Position numbers and translations under genes: made by a program
Notes under the pieces: generated by a model
The model's database searches: none
Seen by the model: the letters and a program-made list of their open reading frames with translations, nothing else
Told to the model about the DNA's origin: nothing
Assembly (NCBI RefSeq): GCF_029960785.1
Contig: NZ_JASBQE010000013.1
Span: 62,001 to 126,000, forward strand
Origin: Polyangium sp. 15x6
Lineage (GTDB): Bacteria > Myxococcota_A > Polyangia > Polyangiales > Polyangiaceae
Length of the DNA: 64,000 bases
Direction of reading: 5' to 3'
Shown here: positions 31,542 through 40,265 of the stretch, one piece after another
Layout of the letters: every line of letters begins with the position of its first letter
How positions within the stretch are numbered: the first letter of the stretch is position 1

Positions 31542-33884
31542 GTGAACGCCGAACGCGGATTCATCCTGACCCCGACCTATCGGATCCACGACGATCGGAC
31601 CGAGGTGCACCTGTATGCCGTCCTCGCGTGCGGTGAGCCCGCGCTCCTCGTGCACGATCGGCATCGGCCGTATATGTTCGTTCGCGTGGAGGACGCGGCC
31701 GTGGCGCGCCGCGTCGCGGGCGAGCGCCTGTCCGAAACGCCCTTCGTCTCGTTCGCCGGAGATCCCGTCTTGCGAATCGAGGCCCCGAACCCCGAGCGCC
31801 TCGCCGCGCTTCGCTCGTCCCTCGTCGCGAGCGGCGTGATCCCGCTCGAAGCGGACGTGCGTTTCGTGCAGCGTTTCCTCGTGGATCACGGCATCCGCGG
31901 CGCCTTCTCCGTCGAGGGCCCTTTCGAGCGCCGCCGCGGCGTCGGGCGTGTCTACGTGAACCCGCACATCGAGCCGGCCTCGTTCGTCCCGCGGCTCTCC
32001 GTGCTCTCGTTCGACATCGAGACGAGCCTCGACGGCGCCCACCTCTTCTCTATCGCCGCCGCGGGGCAAGGCGGCGAGCGTGTTTTCCTGATGCAAGGCG
32101 GCGCCGCGACGAACCTACCCGCATCGGTGGACGTTTTTTCCGACGAACGCAGTCTCCTCGCCGCGTTCTTCGAGCACGTACAAAAGGCCGATCCCGACGT
32201 GCTCACCGGCTGGAGCCTGCCCGATTTCGACCTCCCGCAGCTCGTCGCGTTCGCCCGCCGCGCGCGCCTCCCGTGCTCGCTCGGCCGCGCCTCGGGCAAC
32301 CCCACGATCCGCCGTGATCCCGGCTTCACCCGCGAGGCGCGCGCGTTCGTCCCCGGCCGCGTCGTGCTCGACGGGCTCGCGCTCGTGCGTGGCGCGTTCG
32401 TGCGGCTCGACGACTACCGTCTGGAGACCGCGGCGCGCACGCTCCTCGGCCGCGGAAAACTGTTTGGCCCCGAAAAACGCGCCGACGCCATCGAGACCGC
32501 CTTCCGCGACGACCCCGCCGCGCTCGCCGCGTACAACCTCGAAGATGCCCGGCTGGTCCTCGAGATCGTGCAGAAGCTCGGCCTCGTCGAGCTCGCCGTC
32601 GAGCGCAGCCTGCTCACGGGCATGCCGCCGGATCGCGTCGGCTCGCAGATCGCCGCCGTGGATTCGCTCTACCTCGGCGAGCTCCGGAGCCGCGGCCGCG
32701 TCGCGCCTTCGGTCGTCCGCGACGACGACCTCGAAGCGACCCCGCTCGCGGGCGGCCTCGTCCTCGATGGAAAACCCGGGTTTTTCCGGAATGTCCTCGT
32801 CTACGACTTCAAATCGCTCTATCCGAGCCTCATCCGCACCTTCAACATCGACCCCTTCACCTTCGCGGGCGAGGGCAAACCCGGGGATGCGAGCGTCATC
32901 CACGTCCCCGGCGGCGCGACGTTCCGGCGGGACGAGCGCGGCATCCTGCCCGATCTCGTGGCGCGGCTCGGCCACGAGCGGCAGGAGGCGCGGCGGAGCG
33001 GCGACGAGCGACGCGCGCAGGCCATCAAGATCCTCATGAACTCGCTCTACGGCGTGCTCGGCTCCCCCGCGTCGCGCCTTTTCTCGCCGCCCGTGGCGAG
33101 CGCGATCCCGCTCGCCGGGCAATGGGTCATCCGCGTCGCGGCCCGCGCCGCCGGCTCGCTCCCCGGCCATCGCGTGCTCTACGGCGACACCGACTCCCTC
33201 TTCGTCGACGTGGGCGAGCCCGATCCCGACAAAGCCGCGGCGTACGCGCTCGTGCTCCGCGAGCACATCGCCGGCGAGGTCGATCGCGCGCTCTCTCTCG
33301 CGTTTTCCGTCGAGAGCCACCTCGATCTCGCATTCGCGAAGATGTACGCGCGGTTTTTCCTGCCCGAGATGCGCGGCCGCGCCGAGGGCAGCAAAAAACG
33401 ATACGCGGGGCTCGTCCATCGCCCGGGCGGCGACGGCGAGGTCGAGATCGTCGGCCTCGAAGCCGTCCGGCGCGATACGAGCGCGATCGCGCGGAGGTTC
33501 CAGCGCGAACTCCTGGACCGCGTCTTTCACGATCGACCCGTCGAGCCGTTCGTCCTCGCGTTCGTCGAGGACCTCCGGGCGGGCCGCTTCGACGCGGAGC
33601 TCGTCTACCGCAAGGCTTTACGCAAGCCGCTCGACGCGTACACGAAGACCACGCCGCCGCACGTGAAGGCGGCGCGCAGGCTCGGCGGGGACGCGGGCCG
33701 CGTCGTCTCCTACGTGGTCACGAAAAACGGCCCCGAGCCCACGAGCGCGCGTTCGTCCCCATTGGATCACGAGCATTATGTCGAGCATCAGATCAAGCCG
33801 ATCGCCGACGCGGTGCTCCGTCTCTCGGGCGGGCGCGATTTCGACGACGTCACGGGCGCGCGGCGCCAGCTCTCGCTCTTCTGA
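31542..33884 (+). CDS. polB: DNA polymerase II (family B)
   Basis: A 780-residue family B polymerase, matching the 783 residues of E. coli Pol II, which restarts replication at damaged DNA. The proofreading domain starts with FDIETS (Asp158, Glu160) and has further exonuclease motifs (GWSLPDFDLPQL; AAYNLEDARLV). Polymerase motifs are YDFKSLYPSLI (Asp422), KILMNSLYGVLGS and YGDTDSLFVD. All catalytic acidic residues are present, so both activities are expected. The start is GTG (VNAERGFILTP), aligned with the usual start of the family; an upstream ATG would add non-homologous residues. No LexA-like box was recognised upstream. Confidence 0.94.
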   Translation: MNAERGFILTPTYRIHDDRTEVHLYAVLACGEPALLVHDRHRPYMFVRVEDAAVARRVAGERLSETPFVSFAGDPVLRIEAPNPERLAALRSSLVASGVIPLEADVRFVQRFLVDHGIRGAFSVEGPFERRRGVGRVYVNPHIEPASFVPRLSVLSFDIETSLDGAHLFSIAAAGQGGERVFLMQGGAATNLPASVDVFSDERSLLAAFFEHVQKADPDVLTGWSLPDFDLPQLVAFARRARLPCSLGRASGNPTIRRDPGFTREARAFVPGRVVLDGLALVRGAFVRLDDYRLETAARTLLGRGKLFGPEKRADAIETAFRDDPAALAAYNLEDARLVLEIVQKLGLVELAVERSLLTGMPPDRVGSQIAAVDSLYLGELRSRGRVAPSVVRDDDLEATPLAGGLVLDGKPGFFRNVLVYDFKSLYPSLIRTFNIDPFTFAGEGKPGDASVIHVPGGATFRRDERGILPDLVARLGHERQEARRSGDERRAQAIKILMNSLYGVLGSPASRLFSPPVASAIPLAGQWVIRVAARAAGSLPGHRVLYGDTDSLFVDVGEPDPDKAAAYALVLREHIAGEVDRALSLAFSVESHLDLAFAKMYARFFLPEMRGRAEGSKKRYAGLVHRPGGDGEVEIVGLEAVRRDTSAIARRFQRELLDRVFHDRPVEPFVLAFVEDLRAGRFDAELVYRKALRKPLDAYTKTTPPHVKAARRLGGDAGRVVSYVVTKNGPEPTSARSSPLDHEHYVEHQIKPIADAVLRLSGGRDFDDVTGARRQLSLF

Positions 33885-33930
33885 CGTGCCCGGGTGACAT
33901 GCCCGCGCGCGGGGAGTATCGTCCCGCGCC

Positions 33931-34902
33931 ATGCAATACACCCGACTCGGCCGCACGGCCCTCAAGGTCAGCCGACTTTGCCTCGGCACGATGAACTTCG
34001 GCCCCCAGACGAGCGAAGAGGACTCGTTCCGCATCATGGACCGCGCCCTCGAGCTCGGGATCAACTTCTTCGATACGGCCAACGTGTACGGCTGGAAGAA
34101 GGGCGAGGGCTGGACGGAGCAGATCATCGGCAGCTGGTTCGCCCAGGGAGGCGGGCGCCGCGAGAAGACCGTGATCGCGACGAAGGTCTACGGCGGCATG
34201 GGCGATTGGCCGAATACCTCGCGCCTCTCGGCGCTGCACATCCGGCAGGCGTGCGAGGAGTCGCTCCGGCGCCTCCAGACCGATCACATCGACATCTACC
34301 AGATGCACCACGTCGATCGTGATGCGCCGTGGGACGAGATCTGGCAGGCGATGGAGGTCCTCGTCCAGCAGGGCAAGGTGATCTACGTGGGCTCGTCGAA
34401 CTTCGCGGGCTGGCACATCGCGCAGGCGAACGAGGCCGCGAAATCGCGCCATTTCCTGGGGCTCGTCTCGGAGCAGAGCCTCTACAACCTGATCGACCGC
34501 ACGATCGAGCTCGAAGTCATCCCGGCCTGCGAGCACTACGGGCTCGGCCTCATCCCGTGGAGCCCGCTCAAGGGCGGCATCCTCGGCGGCGCCCTCAAGA
34601 AAGAAAGAGAAGGACGGCTCGCCACCGATTTCGCGCAGAAGAACCTCGCCAAATACCGCGAAAAACTCGAGCGGTTCGAGGCGCTCGCGGAAGGCCTCGG
34701 CAAGCCCGCCGCCGACGTCGGGCTCGCTTGGCTCCTCGCGCAGCCCGCCGTGACCGCGCCGATCATTGGACCACGTACGATCGAGCAGCTCGACGGCACC
34801 GTGCGCGCGCTCGATCTGAAGCTCGACCCGGCGACCCTGAAGAAGCTCGACGAGATCTTCCCCGGCCCCGGCGGCGCCGCGCCCGAAGCCTACGCGTGGT
34901 GA
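33931..34902 (+). CDS. Aldo/keto reductase
   Basis: A 323-residue NADPH-dependent oxidoreductase of the AKR superfamily, with the catalytic tetrad Asp48, Tyr53, Lys85 and His126 (FFDTANVYG; VIATKVYG; YQMHH). The closest type is the YghZ/GSP69-like group of soluble enzymes with the IPWSPLKGG segment and C-terminal GPRTIEQLD for cofactor binding. Substrate unknown. It begins 46 bases after the polymerase stop and precedes the membrane protein gene by 40 bases, so one transcript is possible, though no functional link is evident. Confidence 0.92.
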   Translation: MQYTRLGRTALKVSRLCLGTMNFGPQTSEEDSFRIMDRALELGINFFDTANVYGWKKGEGWTEQIIGSWFAQGGGRREKTVIATKVYGGMGDWPNTSRLSALHIRQACEESLRRLQTDHIDIYQMHHVDRDAPWDEIWQAMEVLVQQGKVIYVGSSNFAGWHIAQANEAAKSRHFLGLVSEQSLYNLIDRTIELEVIPACEHYGLGLIPWSPLKGGILGGALKKEREGRLATDFAQKNLAKYREKLERFEALAEGLGKPAADVGLAWLLAQPAVTAPIIGPRTIEQLDGTVRALDLKLDPATLKKLDEIFPGPGGAAPEAYAW

Positions 34903-34942
34903 AGGACGGCCAGGCGGCGCCGGGATCGAGTACGCTCGGCCC

Positions 34943-37024
34943 GTGACGTTTCGCCGGGCCGCCCTGTCCTTCCTGCTGTTCGTCCTCGCGCTCGTCCTCT
35001 GGGCGCCGCGCGCGCTCGCGCATCCCTACATGCTGCCGGGCGGGCGCGAGAAGGACGTGCTCGCGCTCTTCGCCCCCTTCACGCTCGGCAAGGAGATCGC
35101 CGCGGGATTCGCGCTCTGGAACGTCTCCATCGAGCAGCAACGGATCGTCGTCGGCCTGCGCGAGCCGAAGGGGCGCGAGGCACGCGTCACCCTGGTTCAC
35201 CCCGAAGACGAGGCCGCGCGCCCCGAGGCCCCGCGCTCGTCGAGCTTCGTGGCCGTGCGTGATTCCACCGAGGATCCCGCGGCCGAAAAGGCGGTCGCGA
35301 CGCTGCTCGAAGCCCTCGCGCGGAACGATCGGGGCGGCCTGTGGATCGAGCCGCCGCGCGCGAAGCCCACTTCGATCGCGCCCGGCGTGACCACGAGCTC
35401 GCCGCGCGTGGCGGCGTATGCCGCGGGGCAATGGGCGGATCTCGACGGAATCGTCGCGCTCTTCGGGTTCGTCGCGCTCGCCACGATCCTCGCCGCGCGG
35501 CTCACGCGGGACGAGCCTGCGTGGATCCGCGGCGCGCTCGCCGCGATCGTCCTCGCCGGCGCGGCCAGCCGGCTCTGGCTCTCGCCGGTATCGTTCCTCG
35601 GCGCCTGGCCCTGGACGCGTCTCTGGCCGAACGTGCGCGCCGTCGCCGACGGCCCCGTGCTCGAGGCGATCGCCGCGCGCGCGGGCGGCCCGTTTTACCT
35701 GACCGACGTCATCGCGTGGACGAACTTCGGGTACGCCGCCGCGATGCCGCTCGTGCTCTTCGGGCACGCGACCTATCTCCTGCGCGATCCACGCGCCGGC
35801 CTCTTCGCCGCGTTCGCCGTGGCCCTCCTGCCGCAGCACATTCGTTTCTCCCGCTGCGAGGACGCGTTCATCCCCTCGCTCGTGATCACCTCGCTCTCGT
35901 TCGCGCTGATCCACGCTTGGCTGCGGGATCCCTCGCGCGTCTTCCGCATCGTCGCGATCGCTTGCCTGCCGGCCGCGCTTTACACGGGGTATCTGCTCCG
36001 GCCGCTGAACATCCTGTTCATCGTCGTCTACATGGCCGCCGTCGTCTCGCTCCACCCGGAGACGGCGCCTCCGGTGCGTCGCGTGCTCGGCGTGCTCGTC
36101 GTCGCCGGAATGGGCCTGCTCGTCTTTCCGGTGTTCCTCTCGACGAACGAGGCGGCCGTGAAGACGGCCCTCTTCTCCCCGGGCTGGCTCTTCGACACGG
36201 GGCGCGCGTTCCTCGTGCCGAAGCTCTTCGTGCTCACCGATCCTGCCGTGACGCCGCCCGTGCTCGTGGTCCTCGCAGCGGCCGGCGCGATCCTCGGGTA
36301 TCGCGCGGGCGAACGCAGGCTCGTCGTGTTCCTCCTCGGCTGGCTCGGGATCTTCACGATCGCGCACGCCTTCGTCATGGAGGAGACGATGCGCCCGCGG
36401 TATCACCTGCACCTCGTCGTGCCGTTCTTGCTCCTCGGCGCGATCGCGGTGCCGTGGCTGTGGAAGCAGCGGCGCGCGGGGGTCTTCGTCGCGTGCGGGG
36501 CGCTCGTCGCGGCGCCTTTGCTGCATCGCGGGTGGATCGAGGACGTCGGCTACACCGAGATGCGCGAGCACGCGTTCGTGCAGAAGGCCCGCGAGCTCGT
36601 CCCCGAGGGCTGCACCGTCATCGAGTACGTCGGGGCGGACGCCCAGGCGAAGGAGCTTCGCTTCGCCCGCATCGGCGCGCGCGCGGGGCGTGATCGCGGC
36701 GGGGATCGTTATCGTGTGGTCCCCGCGTTCGCCGCGGGGGTGAACCCCGAAGTGAAGATCGAAAAGCCGCTCGAAGAGCTGCTCCGCGACCCGCCGGCCT
36801 GCCTGTACCTTTACGAGGGCTTGCCGTGCTGGTCCGGAAAAAACGCGGACGAGGGATATGCGGGGGCGTGCAGCGAGCTCCGGCAAACGCTCGGCGCGGA
36901 GGTCGTGATGCAGTGGGAGGTGCCGCTCGTGATCTACGACCGGCAGAACATGCCGCCCGGTCGCCGCGACGGGCCGAACGTCACGTTCTGGCTATCGCGC
37001 GCGGGTAGGTTAGGGGCGAGATAG
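34943..37024 (+). CDS. Multi-pass membrane protein, GT-C glycosyltransferase-like
   Basis: A 693-residue protein with a signal-like N-terminus (LLFVLALVLWAPRALAHP), a soluble part of about 140 residues and then ten or so transmembrane segments between about 165 and 530, ending in a soluble C-terminal domain with several Cys (EGCTVIEY; PACLYLYEGLPCWSG). The topology and segments such as YLLRPLNIL and RPRYHLHLVVPFLLL resemble GT-C/PMT-type membrane glycosyltransferases that use lipid-linked sugars, but the diagnostic acidic loop is uncertain, so this is a fold-level guess. Start is GTG; no ATG is suitably placed. The 3' end is convergent with mscS, 24 bases apart. Confidence 0.75.
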   Translation: MTFRRAALSFLLFVLALVLWAPRALAHPYMLPGGREKDVLALFAPFTLGKEIAAGFALWNVSIEQQRIVVGLREPKGREARVTLVHPEDEAARPEAPRSSSFVAVRDSTEDPAAEKAVATLLEALARNDRGGLWIEPPRAKPTSIAPGVTTSSPRVAAYAAGQWADLDGIVALFGFVALATILAARLTRDEPAWIRGALAAIVLAGAASRLWLSPVSFLGAWPWTRLWPNVRAVADGPVLEAIAARAGGPFYLTDVIAWTNFGYAAAMPLVLFGHATYLLRDPRAGLFAAFAVALLPQHIRFSRCEDAFIPSLVITSLSFALIHAWLRDPSRVFRIVAIACLPAALYTGYLLRPLNILFIVVYMAAVVSLHPETAPPVRRVLGVLVVAGMGLLVFPVFLSTNEAAVKTALFSPGWLFDTGRAFLVPKLFVLTDPAVTPPVLVVLAAAGAILGYRAGERRLVVFLLGWLGIFTIAHAFVMEETMRPRYHLHLVVPFLLLGAIAVPWLWKQRRAGVFVACGALVAAPLLHRGWIEDVGYTEMREHAFVQKARELVPEGCTVIEYVGADAQAKELRFARIGARAGRDRGGDRYRVVPAFAAGVNPEVKIEKPLEELLRDPPACLYLYEGLPCWSGKNADEGYAGACSELRQTLGAEVVMQWEVPLVIYDRQNMPPGRRDGPNVTFWLSRAGRLGAR

Positions 37025-37048
37025 AGCGGAAGGGGAGGGGAGCGAACG

Positions 37049-37879
37049 TCAGGCGGCGGCCGCCTTCTTGTGCTCGGTGATGACGATCGGGTTCGCCGGG
37101 GCCGGGAAGTTGAGCTTGCCCATCTCCTCGTTGATGATCTGGATCGCCGCGCCGTACACGGCCCCGTAATGGCTCTGGTGGGCGAAGGGCCGCACGGCGA
37201 TCACGGGGCCGGCGAGCGTGAAGGTCTGCAACTCGACGACCGGCGCCGGCGTCTTCATGATGTTCGGGATCGTCGCGATCTTTTCCTTCAGCACCGCGAT
37301 GGCCTTGTTCACGTCGGCCTGGCCCGAGAGCTGCACGGTGAGATCCACGCGGCGGTAAGGGTTCTCGGTGAAGTTCTTGATCGTGTCGCCGAAGATCTTG
37401 CCGTTGCCCACGAAGGTCCGGACGTTGTCGGGCGTGTCGATCGTCGTGACGAAGAGGCCAATCGAGTTCACCGTGCCCTCGACGCCGCCCGCGATGACGT
37501 CATCGCCGACCTTGAAGGGACGGAGCACGATCATGAAGACGCCCGCGGCGAGGTTCGCGAGCAGGCCCGACCAAGCCACGCCGATCGCCACGCCCGCCGC
37601 CGCGAGCAGGCCCGCGAACGTCGTCGTCTCGATGCCGAAGATGCTGAGCACCGAGAGCAGGAGCAGGATGTTGAGCAATACGCCCGCCACCGAGCTCATG
37701 TACTTGGTGACCGTGGCGTCGATGTCCCGCGCCCGGAGGCTGCGATCGAGAATGCCGCGCACCGCGCGGATCACGATGCGGCCGACGATCCAGAGGACGA
37801 TCGCCCCGAGGATCTTCAATCCAACGTTCATGCCGAGCTGCACGGCCAAGTCGATGTATTTTTGAATCGTCTCGTTCAT
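37049..37879 (-). CDS. mscS: Small-conductance mechanosensitive channel MscS
   Basis: A 276-residue channel protein, slightly shorter than E. coli MscS (286). Three transmembrane helices are visible, the last being the pore helix rich in Gly and Ala (LLAAAGVAIGVAWSGLLANLAAG), followed by the beta domain motif RPFKVGDDV and the cytoplasmic cage. It opens under membrane tension to release solutes during hypo-osmotic shock. The Met of MNETIQ is taken as start; seven codons further upstream another Met is possible. The gene stands alone, divergent from the XRE-cupin regulator. Confidence 0.93.
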   Translation of the reverse strand: MNETIQKYIDLAVQLGMNVGLKILGAIVLWIVGRIVIRAVRGILDRSLRARDIDATVTKYMSSVAGVLLNILLLLSVLSIFGIETTTFAGLLAAAGVAIGVAWSGLLANLAAGVFMIVLRPFKVGDDVIAGGVEGTVNSIGLFVTTIDTPDNVRTFVGNGKIFGDTIKNFTENPYRRVDLTVQLSGQADVNKAIAVLKEKIATIPNIMKTPAPVVELQTFTLAGPVIAVRPFAHQSHYGAVYGAAIQIINEEMGKLNFPAPANPIVITEHKKAAAA

Positions 37880-38097
37880 GATGGTTTTCCCCGCCAGCAA
37901 TCCTTGTGCCGGGAACGTATCCGGGTCGATCTGCCGTTACAAGGGCTCGCTGGGGATGTGCGAGGGGCGCGATCCGAGGAGACGAGACATCACGCCGCCG
38001 CCGGAGGTGAGGACACGTGTCCTCAGGGTGCGCCGGGGAGGCTGCCCAGTCGTTGGAGCTTGCGCCAAGGGGTTGGAACCTGCTCTGCTTCGGGCCC

Positions 38098-38658
38098 ATG
38101 GATGGGGATCGGGATCTCGCGGGCCGGCTCGCCAAGAACGTCAAGCAGCTCCGGGAGGCGCGGGGGCTCACGCAACAGCAGATGGCCAAGCTCGGCGGCG
38201 TGCCGCGCGCGACGTGGGCGCACCTCGAGTCCGGCGAGGCGAACCCGACGCTCGCAGTCCTGAACCGCGCCGCGTCCGCGCTCCAGGTGTCGATCGAGGA
38301 GCTCCTGAGCGCCCCGCGCAGCGTCGCGCGTCACTATGCCCGCGAGTCCTTGCCCGTGCGCACGCCAGGACAAGCCCTGGTGCGGAAGCTCTTGCCAGAC
38401 CCCATTCCCGGAATGGAGATCGATCGCATCGAGGTCGCCCCCGCCGGCCGGATGACGGGCGTCCCGCACACGCCAGGCACGCGGGAATACCTGACGGTCG
38501 AGGCAGGCGAGATCCAGCTCTGGGTCGCAGGCGAGAAGTTCCAGGTGGCCGAGGGCGACGTCGTGGTCTTCCGTGGCGATCAGCGGCACTCGTACCACAA
38601 CCCGGGCCGCGTCCCGGCGGTCGGGTACTCCGTCGTGGTGCTGGCGCGGGGCGATTGA
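38098..38658 (+). CDS. XRE-family regulator with C-terminal cupin domain
   Basis: A 186-residue regulator: XRE helix-turn-helix at about 10-70 (LREARGLTQQQMAKLGGVPR; LESGEANPTL) and a cupin beta-barrel at about 105-182 (PGTREYLTVEAGEIQLWV; EGDVVVFRGDQRHSYHNPG). Proteins of this type bind a small molecule in the cupin to control DNA binding, often on neighbouring metabolic genes. Here the neighbours are mscS, divergent, and an OmpA-like lipoprotein, convergent, so the target is not obvious. The frame is open 27 codons upstream; the chosen ATG starts the canonical N-terminus. Confidence 0.9.
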   Translation: MDGDRDLAGRLAKNVKQLREARGLTQQQMAKLGGVPRATWAHLESGEANPTLAVLNRAASALQVSIEELLSAPRSVARHYARESLPVRTPGQALVRKLLPDPIPGMEIDRIEVAPAGRMTGVPHTPGTREYLTVEAGEIQLWVAGEKFQVAEGDVVVFRGDQRHSYHNPGRVPAVGYSVVVLARGD

Positions 38659-38683
38659 CGAACGGTTGTCCTGCCAGACGTAT

Positions 38684-39379
38684 TTACAGGCAGGGATCCC
38701 CCGCGACGCGTCCGCCGCCGTCGACCGGCATGTTCATGACGGCCTTGCCTTTGATTGCGGCCACCACGAACTCCATGCGGCGGTTTTGCTTGCGACCCTC
38801 CTCGGTGCGGTTGTCGGCGATGGGCTTCACCTCGCCGAACCCCACGGGGATGAGCCGCCTGCAATCGACGCCGCGCGAAACGAGCGCTCGGGCGAGGGAG
38901 AGCGCGCGGCGGCTCGACAGTTCGAGGTTCATGGCCGAGCTGCCCTGGCTGTCGGAATGGCCCTCGATGCGCAGGAGCGTGAGGTCGGGGGTGGCCTGGA
39001 GGAACGCGGTCACGAAATCGAGGGCTGGCCCGCTCGTGGCCTTGAGGCTGTCCTTGCCCGTGTCGAACGCGATGGGCTCCTTGACGACGAGCCGACCGCC
39101 TTCGAGCGCGAACGAGCCGGGGCTCGTGGGCCCGGCGAGCCATGGCGAGGGAGCGGGATTTTCCGCCGGACGGCTCGGCGCGGGCTCCGGTTCGGGCTCG
39201 GGTTCGGGCGCGGGCGGAGCCTCGGTCGTGGCAACCGCGGCGGGCGCAGACGGCGGCGCTTTCGGGGGGTCCGTGAGGATCACGGGCGGAGGCTCTTCGG
39301 GGGACGGGCTCGCCGCGCCGCAAGCGGATCCGAGCGCGACGAGCACCAGGGGCAGGGCGAGCGAACGAGGCGAGCGCAC
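38684..39379 (-). CDS. OmpA-family lipoprotein
   Basis: A 231-residue lipoprotein (signal LALPLVLVALGSAC, Cys20) with a Pro/Glu-rich linker (APEPEPEPEPAPS) and a C-terminal OmpA-type peptidoglycan-binding domain at about 100-212 (IAFDTGKDSL; IEGHSDSQGSSAMNLELS; RRALSLARALVSRGV; GFGEVKPIADNRTEEGRKQN). It should tie the outer membrane to the cell wall, like Pal. The linker length would let it span the periplasm. It sits 46 bases beyond the stop of another leftward lipoprotein gene and may share its transcript. Confidence 0.9.
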   Translation of the reverse strand: MRSPRSLALPLVLVALGSACGAASPSPEEPPPVILTDPPKAPPSAPAAVATTEAPPAPEPEPEPEPAPSRPAENPAPSPWLAGPTSPGSFALEGGRLVVKEPIAFDTGKDSLKATSGPALDFVTAFLQATPDLTLLRIEGHSDSQGSSAMNLELSSRRALSLARALVSRGVDCRRLIPVGFGEVKPIADNRTEEGRKQNRRMEFVVAAIKGKAVMNMPVDGGGRVAGDPCL

Positions 39380-39425
39380 GGATCGAACGATGCGCTTTGG
39401 GGGGTGGGCCGGGAAAGGAAAATCG

Positions 39426-39998
39426 TCAGAGGGTGAGGTTGACCTCGTAGGTGCCGTAATCGCTCGTCGCCTTCCCCGTGATCTTCGTCGACTCCGGCTT
39501 GCGCTCGATCTTCATCGGATCGGCCATCGTGGGCTGGAGCTCGCCGCTGATCGCGAGGTCCAGCGTCACGCCTCCCTCGAGTGCGCCCGACATCGTGAAC
39601 GCGCCCTTGAGCGTGCCCGTGATCGTGCCGTCGGGAATCCCATTGAGCTTCAGGTCGAGGATCGGCCCCGTGCCCGAGGTGTTGTACGTGACCTCGCCGT
39701 CGTCCGAGTAATCCTTCAAGACCTCGTTCAGGGTCATCGTCTTGTTGGGGGACGAGCCCTGATCCACCTTGCCGCTGATGGTGATGGTGCCCGTCCTGTC
39801 ACCATTGGCCATCTGCGGATCGATGTTCGCGCTCGACGCGGCATTGAAGCCCTGGAGGCCGAGCTGCATGGCCTTGTCGATCGATTTGTCGAGGCTTTCG
39901 TAGGCGCGGCGCGCGTCCTCCTCGGAGGCCACGTCGTCGCCGCAGCCGGCGAGCCCGAGGGCGAGGGCGAAGAGCGGCAAGAACATGCGTCGTTTCAA
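39426..39998 (-). CDS. Lipoprotein of unknown function
   Basis: A 190-residue lipoprotein (FLPLFALALGLAGC). The mature part has a helix (EEDARRAYESLDKSIDKAM) and then beta strands with many Thr, Gly and Ser (GTITISGKVDQGSS), like a small sandwich. The best start is TTG, because GGAGGT (rc of 40006-40011) lies seven bases before it; ATG four codons further in lacks a ribosome site. Upstream, 266 bases separate it from the divergent PFK-like gene and probably hold both promoters. Function unknown. Confidence 0.75.
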   Translation of the reverse strand: MKRRMFLPLFALALGLAGCGDDVASEEDARRAYESLDKSIDKAMQLGLQGFNAASSANIDPQMANGDRTGTITISGKVDQGSSPNKTMTLNEVLKDYSDDGEVTYNTSGTGPILDLKLNGIPDGTITGTLKGAFTMSGALEGGVTLDLAISGELQPTMADPMKIERKPESTKITGKATSDYGTYEVNLTL

Positions 39999-40265
39999 GG
40001 TCGTCACCTCCAGTGGCGAGAATACACACCGCGCCTCGAAGACGTGCATGATATTTTCAAATTCGGGCGATAACTTCATTGACCAGGATCGCTTTGCCGT
40101 CCTCACCGTATCCGTGAATGCCCGGTCCTCGTGTTTGCCCGGGGAACGGGCGTTCCCGAGCACGGCATGCACCATAACGAGGTGCGCGGACCGCGGGACG
40201 GGGATCGGCTCGTCCGTGCCGGTCGATCTTCCAACGCACCCCCCGTTCGTGGTACGCGCCTCCGC